Assembly (NCBI GenBank): GCA_030037065.1
Contig: JASHRW010000068.1
Coordinates: 1 to 32,158 of the forward strand
Reading direction: 5' to 3'
Length of the DNA: 32,158 nt
DNA from: Xanthobacteraceae bacterium
GTDB taxonomy: Bacteria; Pseudomonadota; Alphaproteobacteria; Rhizobiales; Xanthobacteraceae
Shown: positions 14,967 through 23,206 of the stretch, piece by piece
Layout: each line of letters begins with the position of its first letter
How positions within the stretch are numbered: the stretch's first letter is position 1
Program-made: the position numbers and the translations under genes
Notes under the pieces: generated by a model
Databases searched by the model: none
What the model was told of the DNA's origin: nothing
What the model saw: the letters and a program-made list of their open reading frames with translations, nothing else

Positions 14967-16955
14967 CTATGCCGCCTGCACGTCCGCCAAGAAGCGGCGT
15001 ACTTCGCCTTGCAAATTCTCAGCTTCGATCGACAGCGCATCAGCAAGAGCCTTGACGTCGACCGCAGTAGAGCGGGCGCCGGTCGAAGCGCCGGCAACGC
15101 GGCTCATCGCTTCGGCGCCGTTGCGCGCTTCGAGCGAGGCGCGGTTGACGCCCTCGGCGATCGAAGACACTGCGTTATTCTGTTCCTCCACCGTCGACGC
15201 GACGGTCGAGGCGATCGCCGACATGTCGTCGATGATGGAAGAAACCTGCTCGATCGCCTGCGCGGCGTCCGCCGTCGCCGATTGGATCGAGCCGATTTGG
15301 GCGGCGATGTCTTCGGTGGCACGTGCGGTCTGAGCGGCGAGGGATTTTACTTCGGACGCGACCACGGCAAAGCCGCGGCCTGCTTCACCGGCGCGCGCCG
15401 CTTCAATGGTGGCGTTGAGCGCAAGCAGGTTGGTCTGGCCGGCGATCGCCTGGATGAGCCCGATGACCTCACCGATGCGGTTGGCGGCGTTGCCCAATTC
15501 CGACATGGTGTTGACAGTGCGCTTGGATTCGGCGACGGCACGGCTTGCGACCTCGGTCGATTTCGACGCCTGCGTCGCGATTTCGCCGATCGAAGTGGCA
15601 AGCTCCTCGATCGAGCTGGCCACGGTGGTGACATTGACCGATGCAGCACCAACCCGCGTCTCGGCGGAGCGCGCTTCGGCGGTGACCGAGTCGGCCGCTT
15701 GGTTTAGGCCGCTCGACGCCCGCTCGAGGCGGCCGGCGGATTCGCGTAGCCGGTCAAGGACCTGCTCCACGGAGGTGCGGAACTGCCCGATCATCGCGGC
15801 GACAGTCTCGCCGCGCCGTTCCCGTGTGGCGTTGGCTTCCGCCTGCGCGCCTGAAAGCCGCTCGCGCTCGATCATGTTGTCGCGAAACACAACCACGGCG
15901 CGGGCCATGGCACTGATCTCGTGTCGCGAATCCGTGGCCGGAATGCGCGCCGTGGTATCGCCGCCGGCAAGCCGCTTCATGACCGCCGCGAGTCCTTCGA
16001 GCGACAGCGTGATGGAGCGGCCGATAAGCCAGTTGCAAACGAAACCGATCAACGCAAACGCCAGACCCATCCACACGATGATCCAGCGCGTACGCTCCCG
16101 CGAGGCGGCAAGGGTGCGCGAAGCCGAGTCGGCGTTGTCCTGCGCGGTGGCGATGATCTTGTCGGCTTCCGGCAGCACGTCCTCGGTGTCGTGGTCGATC
16201 AGGGCAAGCAGCGGCTGAATGTTTTGCGCGCTCGCGACCCATTGCGTGAAGGCAGAGTTGTAATGCTCGACCTGTTGTTTGAGTTTTTGCTTCATCGCCG
16301 GCGCGCCGTCCACCGAATCGAACAGGCTGTTGAAGTGCTTGACTTCGTCGAGGAAGTGCTGCTCGGCATCGCCCGAATTGGTCAGGCGATATTCAATCTC
16401 ATAGTGCTGCATGGTCAAGAGCGACACCGTGAGCTTGGCGGCATCTGCGTCGGCGACCCATGAAAGATCGTGCCGAATGGTATTGCCGATTTGATTGCTC
16501 GCCCTGATGAGATCGGCCGTCGTCCCTTCGGTCTCGTTGAAACCGAGGCTTTCTTGCTCGTTGACCAGGCTGTCGAAACTGGCTTTCAGATCGCGGACCG
16601 TTATGCGCAGCGGCGTAATGACATCCTGCTGAGAGGAGGTAAGCGTTGCTTCGATTCGGTCAAGCGAATGCATTGCCAGTTGCTGCCCCTGGTCAAAGCT
16701 CTTGACTTCCATGTCGGAGGGATGGGCGACGAATGACACGGTCGCCACGCGCATGGTCAACAACCCCGCCTTGAGGTCGCTGCTAGCCTCCACCACAGCA
16801 TTATCGCGGCGAACGCTGTCGAAGGCGCTGCCGACCTCCAGGTCGCTCATCATGTAGGCGATGCCGTAGGCGAGAAAGCCGATGACCGGAATGACCCCTA
16901 GCGCAACGATGCGGGCGCGCACCGACACCTTGGTAAAGATTTGGTTAAGGAACAT
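14967..16955 (-). CDS. Methyl-accepting chemotaxis protein
   Basis: A 662-residue transmembrane chemoreceptor. TM1 is at about 17-36 and a helical periplasmic sensor covers about 37-290. TM2 is at 291-312, then a HAMP domain to about 365. The cytoplasmic four-helix bundle carries the conserved hairpin tip [20 protein letters not shown] and following [16 protein letters not shown] at about 499-533. The long all-helical sensor resembles helical bimodular (HBM) domains that bind organic acids, but this is inference from length and helix content only. No CheB/CheR pentapeptide tether is visible at the C-terminus. The frame is open to 17111; I chose ATG 16955 because TM1 follows directly and AGGA lies eight bases upstream. 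No che genes are nearby. Confidence 0.92.
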   Translation of the reverse strand: MFLNQIFTKVSVRARIVALGVIPVIGFLAYGIAYMMSDLEVGSAFDSVRRDNAVVEASSDLKAGLLTMRVATVSFVAHPSDMEVKSFDQGQQLAMHSLDRIEATLTSSQQDVITPLRITVRDLKASFDSLVNEQESLGFNETEGTTADLIRASNQIGNTIRHDLSWVADADAAKLTVSLLTMQHYEIEYRLTNSGDAEQHFLDEVKHFNSLFDSVDGAPAMKQKLKQQVEHYNSAFTQWVASAQNIQPLLALIDHDTEDVLPEADKIIATAQDNADSASRTLAASRERTRWIIVWMGLAFALIGFVCNWLIGRSITLSLEGLAAVMKRLAGGDTTARIPATDSRHEISAMARAVVVFRDNMIERERLSGAQAEANATRERRGETVAAMIGQFRTSVEQVLDRLRESAGRLERASSGLNQAADSVTAEARSAETRVGAASVNVTTVASSIEELATSIGEIATQASKSTEVASRAVAESKRTVNTMSELGNAANRIGEVIGLIQAIAGQTNLLALNATIEAARAGEAGRGFAVVASEVKSLAAQTARATEDIAAQIGSIQSATADAAQAIEQVSSIIDDMSAIASTVASTVEEQNNAVSSIAEGVNRASLEARNGAEAMSRVAGASTGARSTAVDVKALADALSIEAENLQGEVRRFLADVQAA

Positions 16956-17013
16956 CCGCGCGTCCTGGCAACAGATTGCAAGAATGCGGCGGCCCCGACG
17001 CCGCGATGACCGG

Positions 17014-17024
17014 CTGCAGCAAAA
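17014..17024 (-). promoter_or_regulatory. TTTTGC motif between chemoreceptor and mcd
   Basis: On the minus strand TTTTGCTGCAG repeats ten of the eleven bases of the ecm-upstream element TTTTGCTGCAA. It sits 59 bases upstream of the chemoreceptor start and 145 bases before mcd. A second partial element, TTTGC-G-GCA (17097-17105, plus strand), is closer to mcd. Weak evidence alone; noted because of the match to ecm. Confidence 0.25.
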
Positions 17025-17168
17025 CTGAAAATGGTTAAGATTTGGCAAGAAAACGGCGCGCCGGTTCCACGCGCGTCTGGCCGCAGCCGCATTGGCTTTG
17101 CGGCAGTGCACGAGTAAGCTCGACTCGCCTGCCGGGGCGGGTCAGTGGCCGTATCATTCGGAGTCGTC

Positions 17169-18845
17169 ATGCCGCCTGCCGCCCCTTCCATGTCCGCGGG
17201 CCTTGAACTCATTGCAAGGCTTGGCGAAGCGGTTGCGGCCGTGGACGCGCTGCTTGCCGACGCTCGGCGTGCGGTCGCCGAGCGGGTCACTGTCGATGGC
17301 CGCCCGGTTGCGCGCACGCTCGACCGCGAGCAACGCGCGGCGCATGGGCTCGCTTGGCTCGCCACCTACGTGGAGGCCATTCGCCAACTCGCGGCTTATA
17401 TGCAGCGGCTCGTCGAAGCGGGCAAACTCGGCGAGACCGAGGACCTCCTGGTGCGCATCGGCGTCGGCGAATATTTGGCGCAAATTCTCGGCGGCATCCC
17501 GATGAGTCAGGGCGAGATCGTGCGCCTGTCAGACCTCGGATTGAGCGCGGCTGCGGTCGCTACGCGCGTGACGCCGGCCGTCGAATACCTCATCACTGCC
17601 GGCAACACGGCGCCACGGCGCGCGCGGCTCGCGGAGCTGATGCGTGAGAACCGGCAAGCCACGGTCGGCAACTGCGGCCTCGACGAAACGCTCGATTCGA
17701 TCCGCGAGGCGATGCGCAAATTCGCCGACGATCGGGTGTTGCCGTACGCCCAGGACTGGCACCTGAACAACCAGTACATTCCACTCGACGTCATCGCGCA
17801 AATGTCCGAGCTCGGCGTATTCAGCCTCACCGTCCCCGAGGATTACGGCGGCCTGGCGCTGGGCAAGGAATCGATGTGCGTTGTCTCCGAGGAATTGTCG
17901 CGGGGCTATATCGGCGTGGGCAGCCTCGGTACCCGTTCGGAAATCGCCGCCGAACTTATTCTCGGCAGCGGTACGCAAGAGCAAAAACGCAAGTGGCTGC
18001 CCAAGATCGCGTCGGGCGAGGTGCTGCCGACTGCGGTGTTCACCGAGCCCAATACCGGGTCCGACCTTGCCTCGCTGAAGACGCGCGCCGTGCGCGACGG
18101 CGACTCCTACAAAATCTATGGCAACAAGACCTGGATCACGCATCCGGTGCGCGCAGACTTGATGACGCTGCTCGTGCGTACTCATCCGGCGGAGACCGGC
18201 TATCGCGGGTTGTCGATGCTGCTGGCCGAGAAGCCGCGCGGCGACGACGCACATCCATTTCCCGCGTCCGGCATCTCAGGCACCGAGATCGAAGTGCTCG
18301 GCTATCGCGGTATGAAGGAATACGAGATCGCCTTCGACGGCTTCGCGGTGAAGGCTGAAAACCTTCTGGGCGGCGTCGAGGGCATGGGCTTCAAGCAATT
18401 GATGGCGACTTTCGAGGCGGCGCGCATCCAGACCGCGGCGCGCGCCATCGGCGTCGCCCAGGCCGCGATGGAGCAGGGGCTTGGCTATGCCCTGTCGCGC
18501 GTGCAGTTCGGCGAACCGATTGCGAGCTTCCCGCGCGTGTCCGACAAGCTCGCCATGATGGCGGTCGAGATCATGCTCGCTCGTCAGCTCACCTATTATG
18601 CCGCGCGGCAAAAGGATTCTGGGCGGCGCTGCGATCTCGAAGCCGGCATGGCCAAGCTCTTGGCCGCGCGCGTGGCTTGGGCAGCGGCCGACAACTGCGT
18701 CCAGATCCACGGTGGCAACGGCTTTGCCGTGGAGTTTCCGGCCTCTCGGCTTCTGTGCGATGCGCGCATTCTCAACATTTTCGAAGGCGCCGCAGAGATT
18801 CAGGCGCAGGTCATTGCGCGGCGGCTGCTGGACGGGTCGAACTGA
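17169..18845 (+). CDS. mcd: (2S)-methylsuccinyl-CoA dehydrogenase
   Basis: A 558-residue FAD acyl-CoA dehydrogenase that oxidises (2S)-methylsuccinyl-CoA to mesaconyl-CoA in the ethylmalonyl-CoA pathway. Residues 1-170 are an N-terminal helical extension absent from ordinary acyl-CoA dehydrogenases (about 380-390 residues) but typical of Mcd. The dehydrogenase core follows from about 172, with FTEPNTGSD (291-299) and the C-terminal QIHGGNGFAVE (512-522) and IFEGAAEIQAQVIARRLL. Electrons should pass to EtfAB, encoded 5 kb downstream. ATG 17169 has GGAG five bases upstream. An MFS carrier follows after 26 bases and is probably co-transcribed. Mcd identity is inferred from the extension and from the company of ccr and ecm. 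Confidence 0.88.
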   Translation: MPPAAPSMSAGLELIARLGEAVAAVDALLADARRAVAERVTVDGRPVARTLDREQRAAHGLAWLATYVEAIRQLAAYMQRLVEAGKLGETEDLLVRIGVGEYLAQILGGIPMSQGEIVRLSDLGLSAAAVATRVTPAVEYLITAGNTAPRRARLAELMRENRQATVGNCGLDETLDSIREAMRKFADDRVLPYAQDWHLNNQYIPLDVIAQMSELGVFSLTVPEDYGGLALGKESMCVVSEELSRGYIGVGSLGTRSEIAAELILGSGTQEQKRKWLPKIASGEVLPTAVFTEPNTGSDLASLKTRAVRDGDSYKIYGNKTWITHPVRADLMTLLVRTHPAETGYRGLSMLLAEKPRGDDAHPFPASGISGTEIEVLGYRGMKEYEIAFDGFAVKAENLLGGVEGMGFKQLMATFEAARIQTAARAIGVAQAAMEQGLGYALSRVQFGEPIASFPRVSDKLAMMAVEIMLARQLTYYAARQKDSGRRCDLEAGMAKLLAARVAWAAADNCVQIHGGNGFAVEFPASRLLCDARILNIFEGAAEIQAQVIARRLLDGSN

Positions 18846-18871
18846 ACTGACAGCCCTCCCCTGGAGAACGA

Positions 18872-20170
18872 GTGAATAAGCGCTTGCTCACCGAGGTTGA
18901 CGGTGCAGGCGGTGCCGGTGAATGTCAGCTCATGCAAGCCGTCACCGCACCGCAACCCGCAAAAGAGCCGCTACCGGATTCCGCACGGGCTTGGCTGCGC
19001 CTTGCCGCCACGATGCTGATTTCGACGATCGGCGGCGTGGGAATGTGGTCGGTTGTGGTGGTGCTGCCGGCCGTGCAAGTGGAATTCGCCGTACCGCGGG
19101 CGGAAGCTTCACTCCCCTTCACGCTGGCGATGATCGGAATTGCGGTTGGCGGCGTCGTTATGGGCCGGCTTCTCGATCGCGCGGGAATTTTGGTACCGCT
19201 GATTGTTGGCGCACTGTCGCTTTGCCTCGGCTACCTCGGCGCGGCCAGTGCCGGCAGCCTCACTGTGTTCGCCCTCGCGCATGCCTTGATCGGCTTTGGC
19301 AGCTCGGTGACGTTTGGCCCGTTGATGGCCGACATATCGACTTGGTTCGTCCGCCGCCGCGGCGTGGCGGTGACGCTGTGCTCGGCTGGAAATTATTTTG
19401 CCGGCGCGTTGTGGCCGCCGCTGGTGCAGCAATCGATCGCGCATTACGGCTGGCGCGCGACTCATGCCGGCATTGGGGTCTGCTGCGGCGTCGGTATGGT
19501 GCTGATCGGTGTCATCGCCTTGCGCTGGCGGGCGCCGGCCGCGCTCGTGCACGCAACCGACGCGGCGAGCAAGGGCTCGCCGGCAACGTTCGGCCTTTCA
19601 GCGGCCGCGTTGCAGACCCTTCTGGCGCTGGCCTCCGTCTGTTGCTGCGTGGCGATGTCGATGCCGCAAGTTCACATCGTCGCCTATTGCGGCGACCTCG
19701 GCTACGGTGTCGCGCGGGGAGCCGACATGCTGGCGCTGATGATGGTATTCGGAATATTCGGCCGCATCGGTTCGGGATTCATTGCCGACCGCATCGGCGG
19801 CCTGCCGACGCTGATGCTGGGCTCGGCACTGCAGGGCGTCGCGTTGTTTCTTTATCTGCTCTATGACGGTCTGGCGTCGCTCTACGTCATCTCGGCGGTG
19901 TTCGGCCTGTTCCAAGGCGGCATCGTGCCGAGCTACGCCATCATCGTGCGCGAATATTTCCCGGCGAAGGACGCTGGCACACGCATCGGCGTGATCCTGA
20001 TGGCGAGCTTGTTCGGCATGGCGCTGGGCGGCTGGATGTCGGGATATATTTTCGATTTGACGGGGTCGTACCGCGCCGCGTTTTTCAACGGGCTCGTCTT
20101 TAATGCACTCAACGGCGCAATGGTGCTCTGGCTGCTGTTGCGAAGGGTCTCACGCATCGCCTATGCGTGA
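18872..20170 (+). CDS. MFS transporter behind mcd
   Basis: A 432-residue major facilitator with about twelve membrane helices. The N-terminal 40 residues are cytoplasmic. The helix 2-3 loop carries the MFS signature GRLLDRAG and the equivalent second-half loop is GRIGSGFIADRIGG. The overall look resembles monocarboxylate/oxalate-formate type carriers, but substrate is not readable. It starts with GTG at 18872, preceded by GGAG with a five-base spacer; an in-frame ATG at 18932 has a poorer site. The position 26 bases after mcd suggests one operon and possibly transport of an organic acid linked to that pathway, which is inference. Its last 10 bases overlap the convergent amidohydrolase. Confidence 0.82.
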   Translation: MNKRLLTEVDGAGGAGECQLMQAVTAPQPAKEPLPDSARAWLRLAATMLISTIGGVGMWSVVVVLPAVQVEFAVPRAEASLPFTLAMIGIAVGGVVMGRLLDRAGILVPLIVGALSLCLGYLGAASAGSLTVFALAHALIGFGSSVTFGPLMADISTWFVRRRGVAVTLCSAGNYFAGALWPPLVQQSIAHYGWRATHAGIGVCCGVGMVLIGVIALRWRAPAALVHATDAASKGSPATFGLSAAALQTLLALASVCCCVAMSMPQVHIVAYCGDLGYGVARGADMLALMMVFGIFGRIGSGFIADRIGGLPTLMLGSALQGVALFLYLLYDGLASLYVISAVFGLFQGGIVPSYAIIVREYFPAKDAGTRIGVILMASLFGMALGGWMSGYIFDLTGSYRAAFFNGLVFNALNGAMVLWLLLRRVSRIAYA

Positions 20171-21138
20171 ACCGGATCTTTCAACAGCAGGCCGACATTC
20201 CCCGAAAGTATCCGATCGCCGTCGGGTCCGAGCGCGCGGATGTCGCGGACGAATTCGCGCACCACTTCGCGCTTCCTGATTTCCTGCGGGTAGTCGGTGG
20301 CAAACACGATGCGGGACGCCGGCATCTCGCAAAGCCCTGCCTTGACCGCGCCGATGCCGCCGGCAAAGCCTGCGGTGTCGAATACCAGATTGTGCCGGAC
20401 GTAATAGTCGAAGTCGTGCTTGGACGTGACGCCGTGGCGTGGATTGCCGGCGGTGCCCCAGAACGTCTTGTCCTGAAACGAACGGATGCGGGAGAGCATG
20501 CCGGCGATACCGCCGGAGAGGTGCGCCATGTGCACGGTCAGTTGGGGATGGCGGTCGAATACGCCGGAATTGATCAGCCGGATCGTCGCCATGATCAGCG
20601 AAAACTCGCGGCCGACACCGCGGGCGGTGTCGTAGGCGTCGAATTGTTGCGCCTGGTTGAGCTTGAGCGCCGGGTGCACGAACACGAACATACCGAGCTT
20701 TTCCACCTCGCTCCAGAACGGCTCGATCGCCGGATCGTCGATCCATTTGCCGTCGAATTCCGAGGTGATGGTCACGCCCTGGAAACCGAGTGCGTGGCGG
20801 CAGCGATGCAGCTCCAAGAACGCCGCCGCGCCGCCGAGCGGATGCGCATGCGCGGCGCCGATAAAGCGGCCCGGATAGTCGCGCTCGGCTTTTTTCGCCT
20901 TGTCGTTGACGAAGCGCGAAGTCTCCAGATCGGCGCACATGCCGGCCGCGCTGGTCAGCCAGGCGGCGTCGATGCCGGCCACGTCCATCATCGCGACATG
21001 CTCATCGAGATCGTAAAGGAGCGAATGCACCGTATAGCTCGGCGCTCCGAGTGCGTCGTAATTGAGCACCAGGCGGTCACCCGGATCGCTCTTGATCAGC
21101 TCGCGCGGGGTGAAATGGTGCTGGAAGTCGATGATCAT
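20161..21138 (-). CDS. Amidohydrolase-2 family protein (ACMSD-like)
   Basis: A 325-residue metal-dependent TIM-barrel protein of the family containing aminocarboxymuconate-semialdehyde decarboxylase and related decarboxylases or hydrolases. Visible metal-site elements are DFQHHF (4-9), FVHP with His155, HLSGG with His206, and FATDYP with Asp282. The usual HxH pair at the N-terminus is Gln6-x-His8, so the first metal ligand is replaced. The protein is cytosolic. Function is likely decarboxylation or hydrolysis of a small aromatic or carboxylic compound; substrate unknown. ATG 21138 has GAGGG upstream. Convergent, overlapping by 10 bases with the MFS gene. Confidence 0.8.
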   Translation of the reverse strand: MIIDFQHHFTPRELIKSDPGDRLVLNYDALGAPSYTVHSLLYDLDEHVAMMDVAGIDAAWLTSAAGMCADLETSRFVNDKAKKAERDYPGRFIGAAHAHPLGGAAAFLELHRCRHALGFQGVTITSEFDGKWIDDPAIEPFWSEVEKLGMFVFVHPALKLNQAQQFDAYDTARGVGREFSLIMATIRLINSGVFDRHPQLTVHMAHLSGGIAGMLSRIRSFQDKTFWGTAGNPRHGVTSKHDFDYYVRHNLVFDTAGFAGGIGAVKAGLCEMPASRIVFATDYPQEIRKREVVREFVRDIRALGPDGDRILSGNVGLLLKDPVHA

Positions 21139-21237
21139 TAAGGGTGGCCCTCGCTCACTTCGGCCGCCTTCTTAGCCCATGTCGCCGCGCATGTCGCCGC
21201 ATCCATAAGCCTGCCGCCCGTACTTAATACATTCCGA

Positions 21238-21266
21238 ATTCCGGGCTAAGGTCCGCCCAGGAATGA
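21238..21266 (+). repeat. Possible degenerate half of the palindromic repeat
   Basis: ATTCCGGGCT, a short variable part, then CCAGGAATGAC resembles the right arm of the hairpin element between etfB and etfA, without a matching left arm. It lies in the 159-base gap between the amidohydrolase and the twin-membrane gene. It may be a decayed copy or coincidence. Confidence 0.35.
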
Positions 21267-21297
21267 CAGCGTAACCAAGTCGGGCTAGATTGCGCCC

Positions 21298-21492
21298 ATG
21301 TCATACTTCATGTCGCATGTCGCGGTCCCTATCGCGGTCGGCGCCGTCGCGCTGGTTTTGCTCCTGGGACTCATCAACATGATGCGTGGAGGCTCGCCGT
21401 GGACGTCGCAGAAACTGATGCGATTGCGCGTCCTGCTGCAATTCATCGCCATCGTCGTCATCATGCTCGCCGTCTGGATCATGGGTCGCTGA
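21298..21492 (+). CDS. Small twin transmembrane protein (HIG1-like)
   Basis: A 64-residue protein with two membrane helices (about 8-27 and 43-61) joined by a short basic loop, MMRGGSPWTSQKLMRLRVL, which matches the HIG1 hypoxia-induced protein domain. Bacterial members are inner-membrane proteins thought to associate with respiratory complexes; direct evidence for this one is lacking. In related Hyphomicrobiales I recall it close to the cobalamin adenosyltransferase, as here. ATG 21298 is the only sensible start; no strong ribosome-binding site is visible. Confidence 0.85.
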   Translation: MSYFMSHVAVPIAVGAVALVLLLGLINMMRGGSPWTSQKLMRLRVLLQFIAIVVIMLAVWIMGR

Positions 21493-21682
21493 GATTTTGG
21501 GCTTTTTTTGATGCTCACGGAGTCAAGCACTTATTCATCGCATGGCGCTTATTTCCCAAGCGTGTGATGTTTTTGTAACAGTCAGGCATCGTTAACGGCG
21601 CTGCCGAAACTATCGAATTTCCGCCTTGCGACTTTCTGCCCGGTGGCGATATCTTTCGGGCACGGCTGCAAGGGGTCGGGGG

Positions 21683-22450
21683 ATGCGGCGGTCTTTTGTT
21701 TGTATGACGCTTGGCATTGCGGCCTTGTTGCCGCTGAGCGCGCGCGCTGCCGATATACCGAGTTCGCCCCAGTATCCGCCGCCGCAAACCGTTCAATATC
21801 AGCCTCCGGCACCCCAGTATCTGCCGCCGCAGACCCTTCAATATCCGCCCCCGCCGGTGCTGCAGCCGGCGCCGACGGAATACAAAGCGCCGCCGTCGAC
21901 GCGACATTATGTCTGTTATGCCGGCGCGCTCGTAGAAGGCGTCGACAGTCATCCGACCTTTTATAACGTGCCGATTTCGGGTATCGATCAGGACTCTTTT
22001 GCCGATGGCCCGCGTGGCGGTGCCCTGGGCGGCTGCGACATTGTCTTCGCGTCGCATACTTTCCTCGGCATGGATACGTCGGCGGTTTTTGGCGAAGTGA
22101 GAGGCTCGCAACTGGGCTTTAGGTACAATACGCCGTACGAATGGGATACCCGCGTTCGCGTCGGCTACATGCTCGATGATCAGTGGTCCGTCTATGTCGC
22201 TGGCGGAGCCGAAGATGCCTATAGGGTTACCACAAATCCGATCGGCGTTCCCGACAACGGCTTTGACTGGGGCGGGGTGGTGGCGGTCGGTTGGGAATGG
22301 CAGTTTGCGCAGAATTGGCGTATCCGCGGCGAATACGAATTCGTTTGGCCCGGCTTGTCGGGCATTTCGTTCCCAGGTTCTCCTTATGCACAGTGGGCGC
22401 CGAGCGAGAATCTGATCCGTTTTGCCATCGTGCGGACCTTTGCCTTTTGA
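21683..22450 (+). CDS. Outer-membrane beta-barrel protein with Pro/Gln/Tyr-rich segment
   Basis: A 255-residue exported protein. Residues 1-22 are a signal peptide (GIAALLPLSARA, cut before ADIPSS). Residues about 26-70 are a low-complexity stretch made from a 15-residue tandem unit rich in Gln, Tyr and Pro. The remainder alternates polar and hydrophobic residues as in Omp25/OmpA-like porin-family barrels (TRVRVGYMLDDQWSVYVAGG, NWRIRGEYEFVW) and ends with a C-terminal aromatic, VRTFAF, as outer-membrane proteins usually do. Two cysteines (CYAG, GGCD) are present near the barrel start. ATG 21683 is preceded by a G-rich site (GGGG); the frame is open to 21626 but the signal peptide decides the start. 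Confidence 0.82.
   Translation: MRRSFVCMTLGIAALLPLSARAADIPSSPQYPPPQTVQYQPPAPQYLPPQTLQYPPPPVLQPAPTEYKAPPSTRHYVCYAGALVEGVDSHPTFYNVPISGIDQDSFADGPRGGALGGCDIVFASHTFLGMDTSAVFGEVRGSQLGFRYNTPYEWDTRVRVGYMLDDQWSVYVAGGAEDAYRVTTNPIGVPDNGFDWGGVVAVGWEWQFAQNWRIRGEYEFVWPGLSGISFPGSPYAQWAPSENLIRFAIVRTFAF
21770..21859 (+). repeat. 45-bp tandem duplication inside the beta-barrel gene
   Basis: Two adjacent in-frame 45-base units (period 45) encode QYPPPQTVQYQPPAP and QYLPPQTLQYPPPPV, the Pro-rich linker after the signal peptide. The units differ at several bases, so the duplication is not recent. Confidence 0.75.
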
Positions 22451-22526
22451 GTGAGCTACCCGATCCGCTTTGACGCCGGCTTAGGTTCGCCTCATAAAAT
22501 AGAGCGACCGCCTCGCTCGCCGAGCG

Positions 22527-22559
22527 CAGAGTGCGATCGATACAAGCGATCGAACTCTG
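22527..22559 (+). other. Stem-loop upstream of cobalamin adenosyltransferase gene
   Basis: CAGAGT-G-CGATCG (22527-22539) pairs with CGATCG-A-ACTCTG (22547-22559): twelve paired bases, one mismatch and a seven-base loop. No T run follows, so a factor-independent terminator is not clear. It lies between the beta-barrel stop and the start at 22609. It has none of the size or conserved boxes of a cobalamin riboswitch. Confidence 0.45.
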
Positions 22560-22608
22560 TCTAGAATGACCTCGGGGAGCGCGCCCTGAAGTTCTCTACG
22601 AGGCGAGC

Positions 22609-23187
22609 ATGGTCGTCCTGAACCGCATCTATACCCGCACCGGCGACGACGGCACCACCGCGCTTGGTACCGGCGAGCGGCGCAAGAAATACGATTTGCG
22701 CATCGCCGCCTACGGCACGCTCGATGAAGTCAACGCCGCCCTCGGCATTGCCCGACTGCATACGGCAAGCGACGCCGCGCTCGATGCCGTGCTGGCGCGC
22801 ATTCAGAACGATCTGTTCGACGCTGGCGCCGACCTCACCACACCCGGCCGCGGCAAGGGACCGGCCGGCGCGCGGCTGACCGTGACCGAGACGCAAGTGA
22901 GCTGGCTCGAGAGCGAGATCGACCGGCTCAACGGCGAGCTTGCGCCGCTACGCTCCTTCGTGCTGCCAGGTGGCAGCGCGGCCTCGGCTTATCTGCATCT
23001 TGCCCGTACCGTGTGCCGGCGCGCCGAGCGTCTTATTGTCGAACTCAAGGACAAGCCGGACGAGAGCGTCGGCGATGAGGTGCTCAAGTACGTCAACCGC
23101 CTATCCGACTTTCTTTTCGTCGCTAGCCGTTATGCCAATGACAAAGGCCGGCGCGATGTGCTCTGGGAGCCAGGCCAAAATCGCTGA
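22609..23187 (+). CDS. Cob(I)yrinic acid a,c-diamide adenosyltransferase, PduO type
   Basis: A 192-residue ATP:corrinoid adenosyltransferase that makes adenosylcobalamin from cob(I)alamin. The N-terminal ATP loop YTRTGDDGTTALGTGERRKK is at 8-27. The helical core carries the conserved CRRAERLIV and VNRLSDFLFVASRYAN segments near the C-terminus, with the Arg and Asn/Asp residues of the family. Length is normal for PduO-type enzymes. ATG 22609 has GAGG five bases upstream. Its product is the cofactor needed by the ecm-encoded mutase in this window. The rhomboid gene follows after 19 bases and may be co-transcribed. Confidence 0.93.
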   Translation: MVVLNRIYTRTGDDGTTALGTGERRKKYDLRIAAYGTLDEVNAALGIARLHTASDAALDAVLARIQNDLFDAGADLTTPGRGKGPAGARLTVTETQVSWLESEIDRLNGELAPLRSFVLPGGSAASAYLHLARTVCRRAERLIVELKDKPDESVGDEVLKYVNRLSDFLFVASRYANDKGRRDVLWEPGQNR

Positions 23188-23206
23188 CCGGCATAAGGGG
23201 CGCATC

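Noticed and set aside
22451-22608. Cobalamin riboswitch before the adenosyltransferase gene
   Set aside because: The leader is too short and I see no B12-box-like conserved sequence; only a simple stem-loop.
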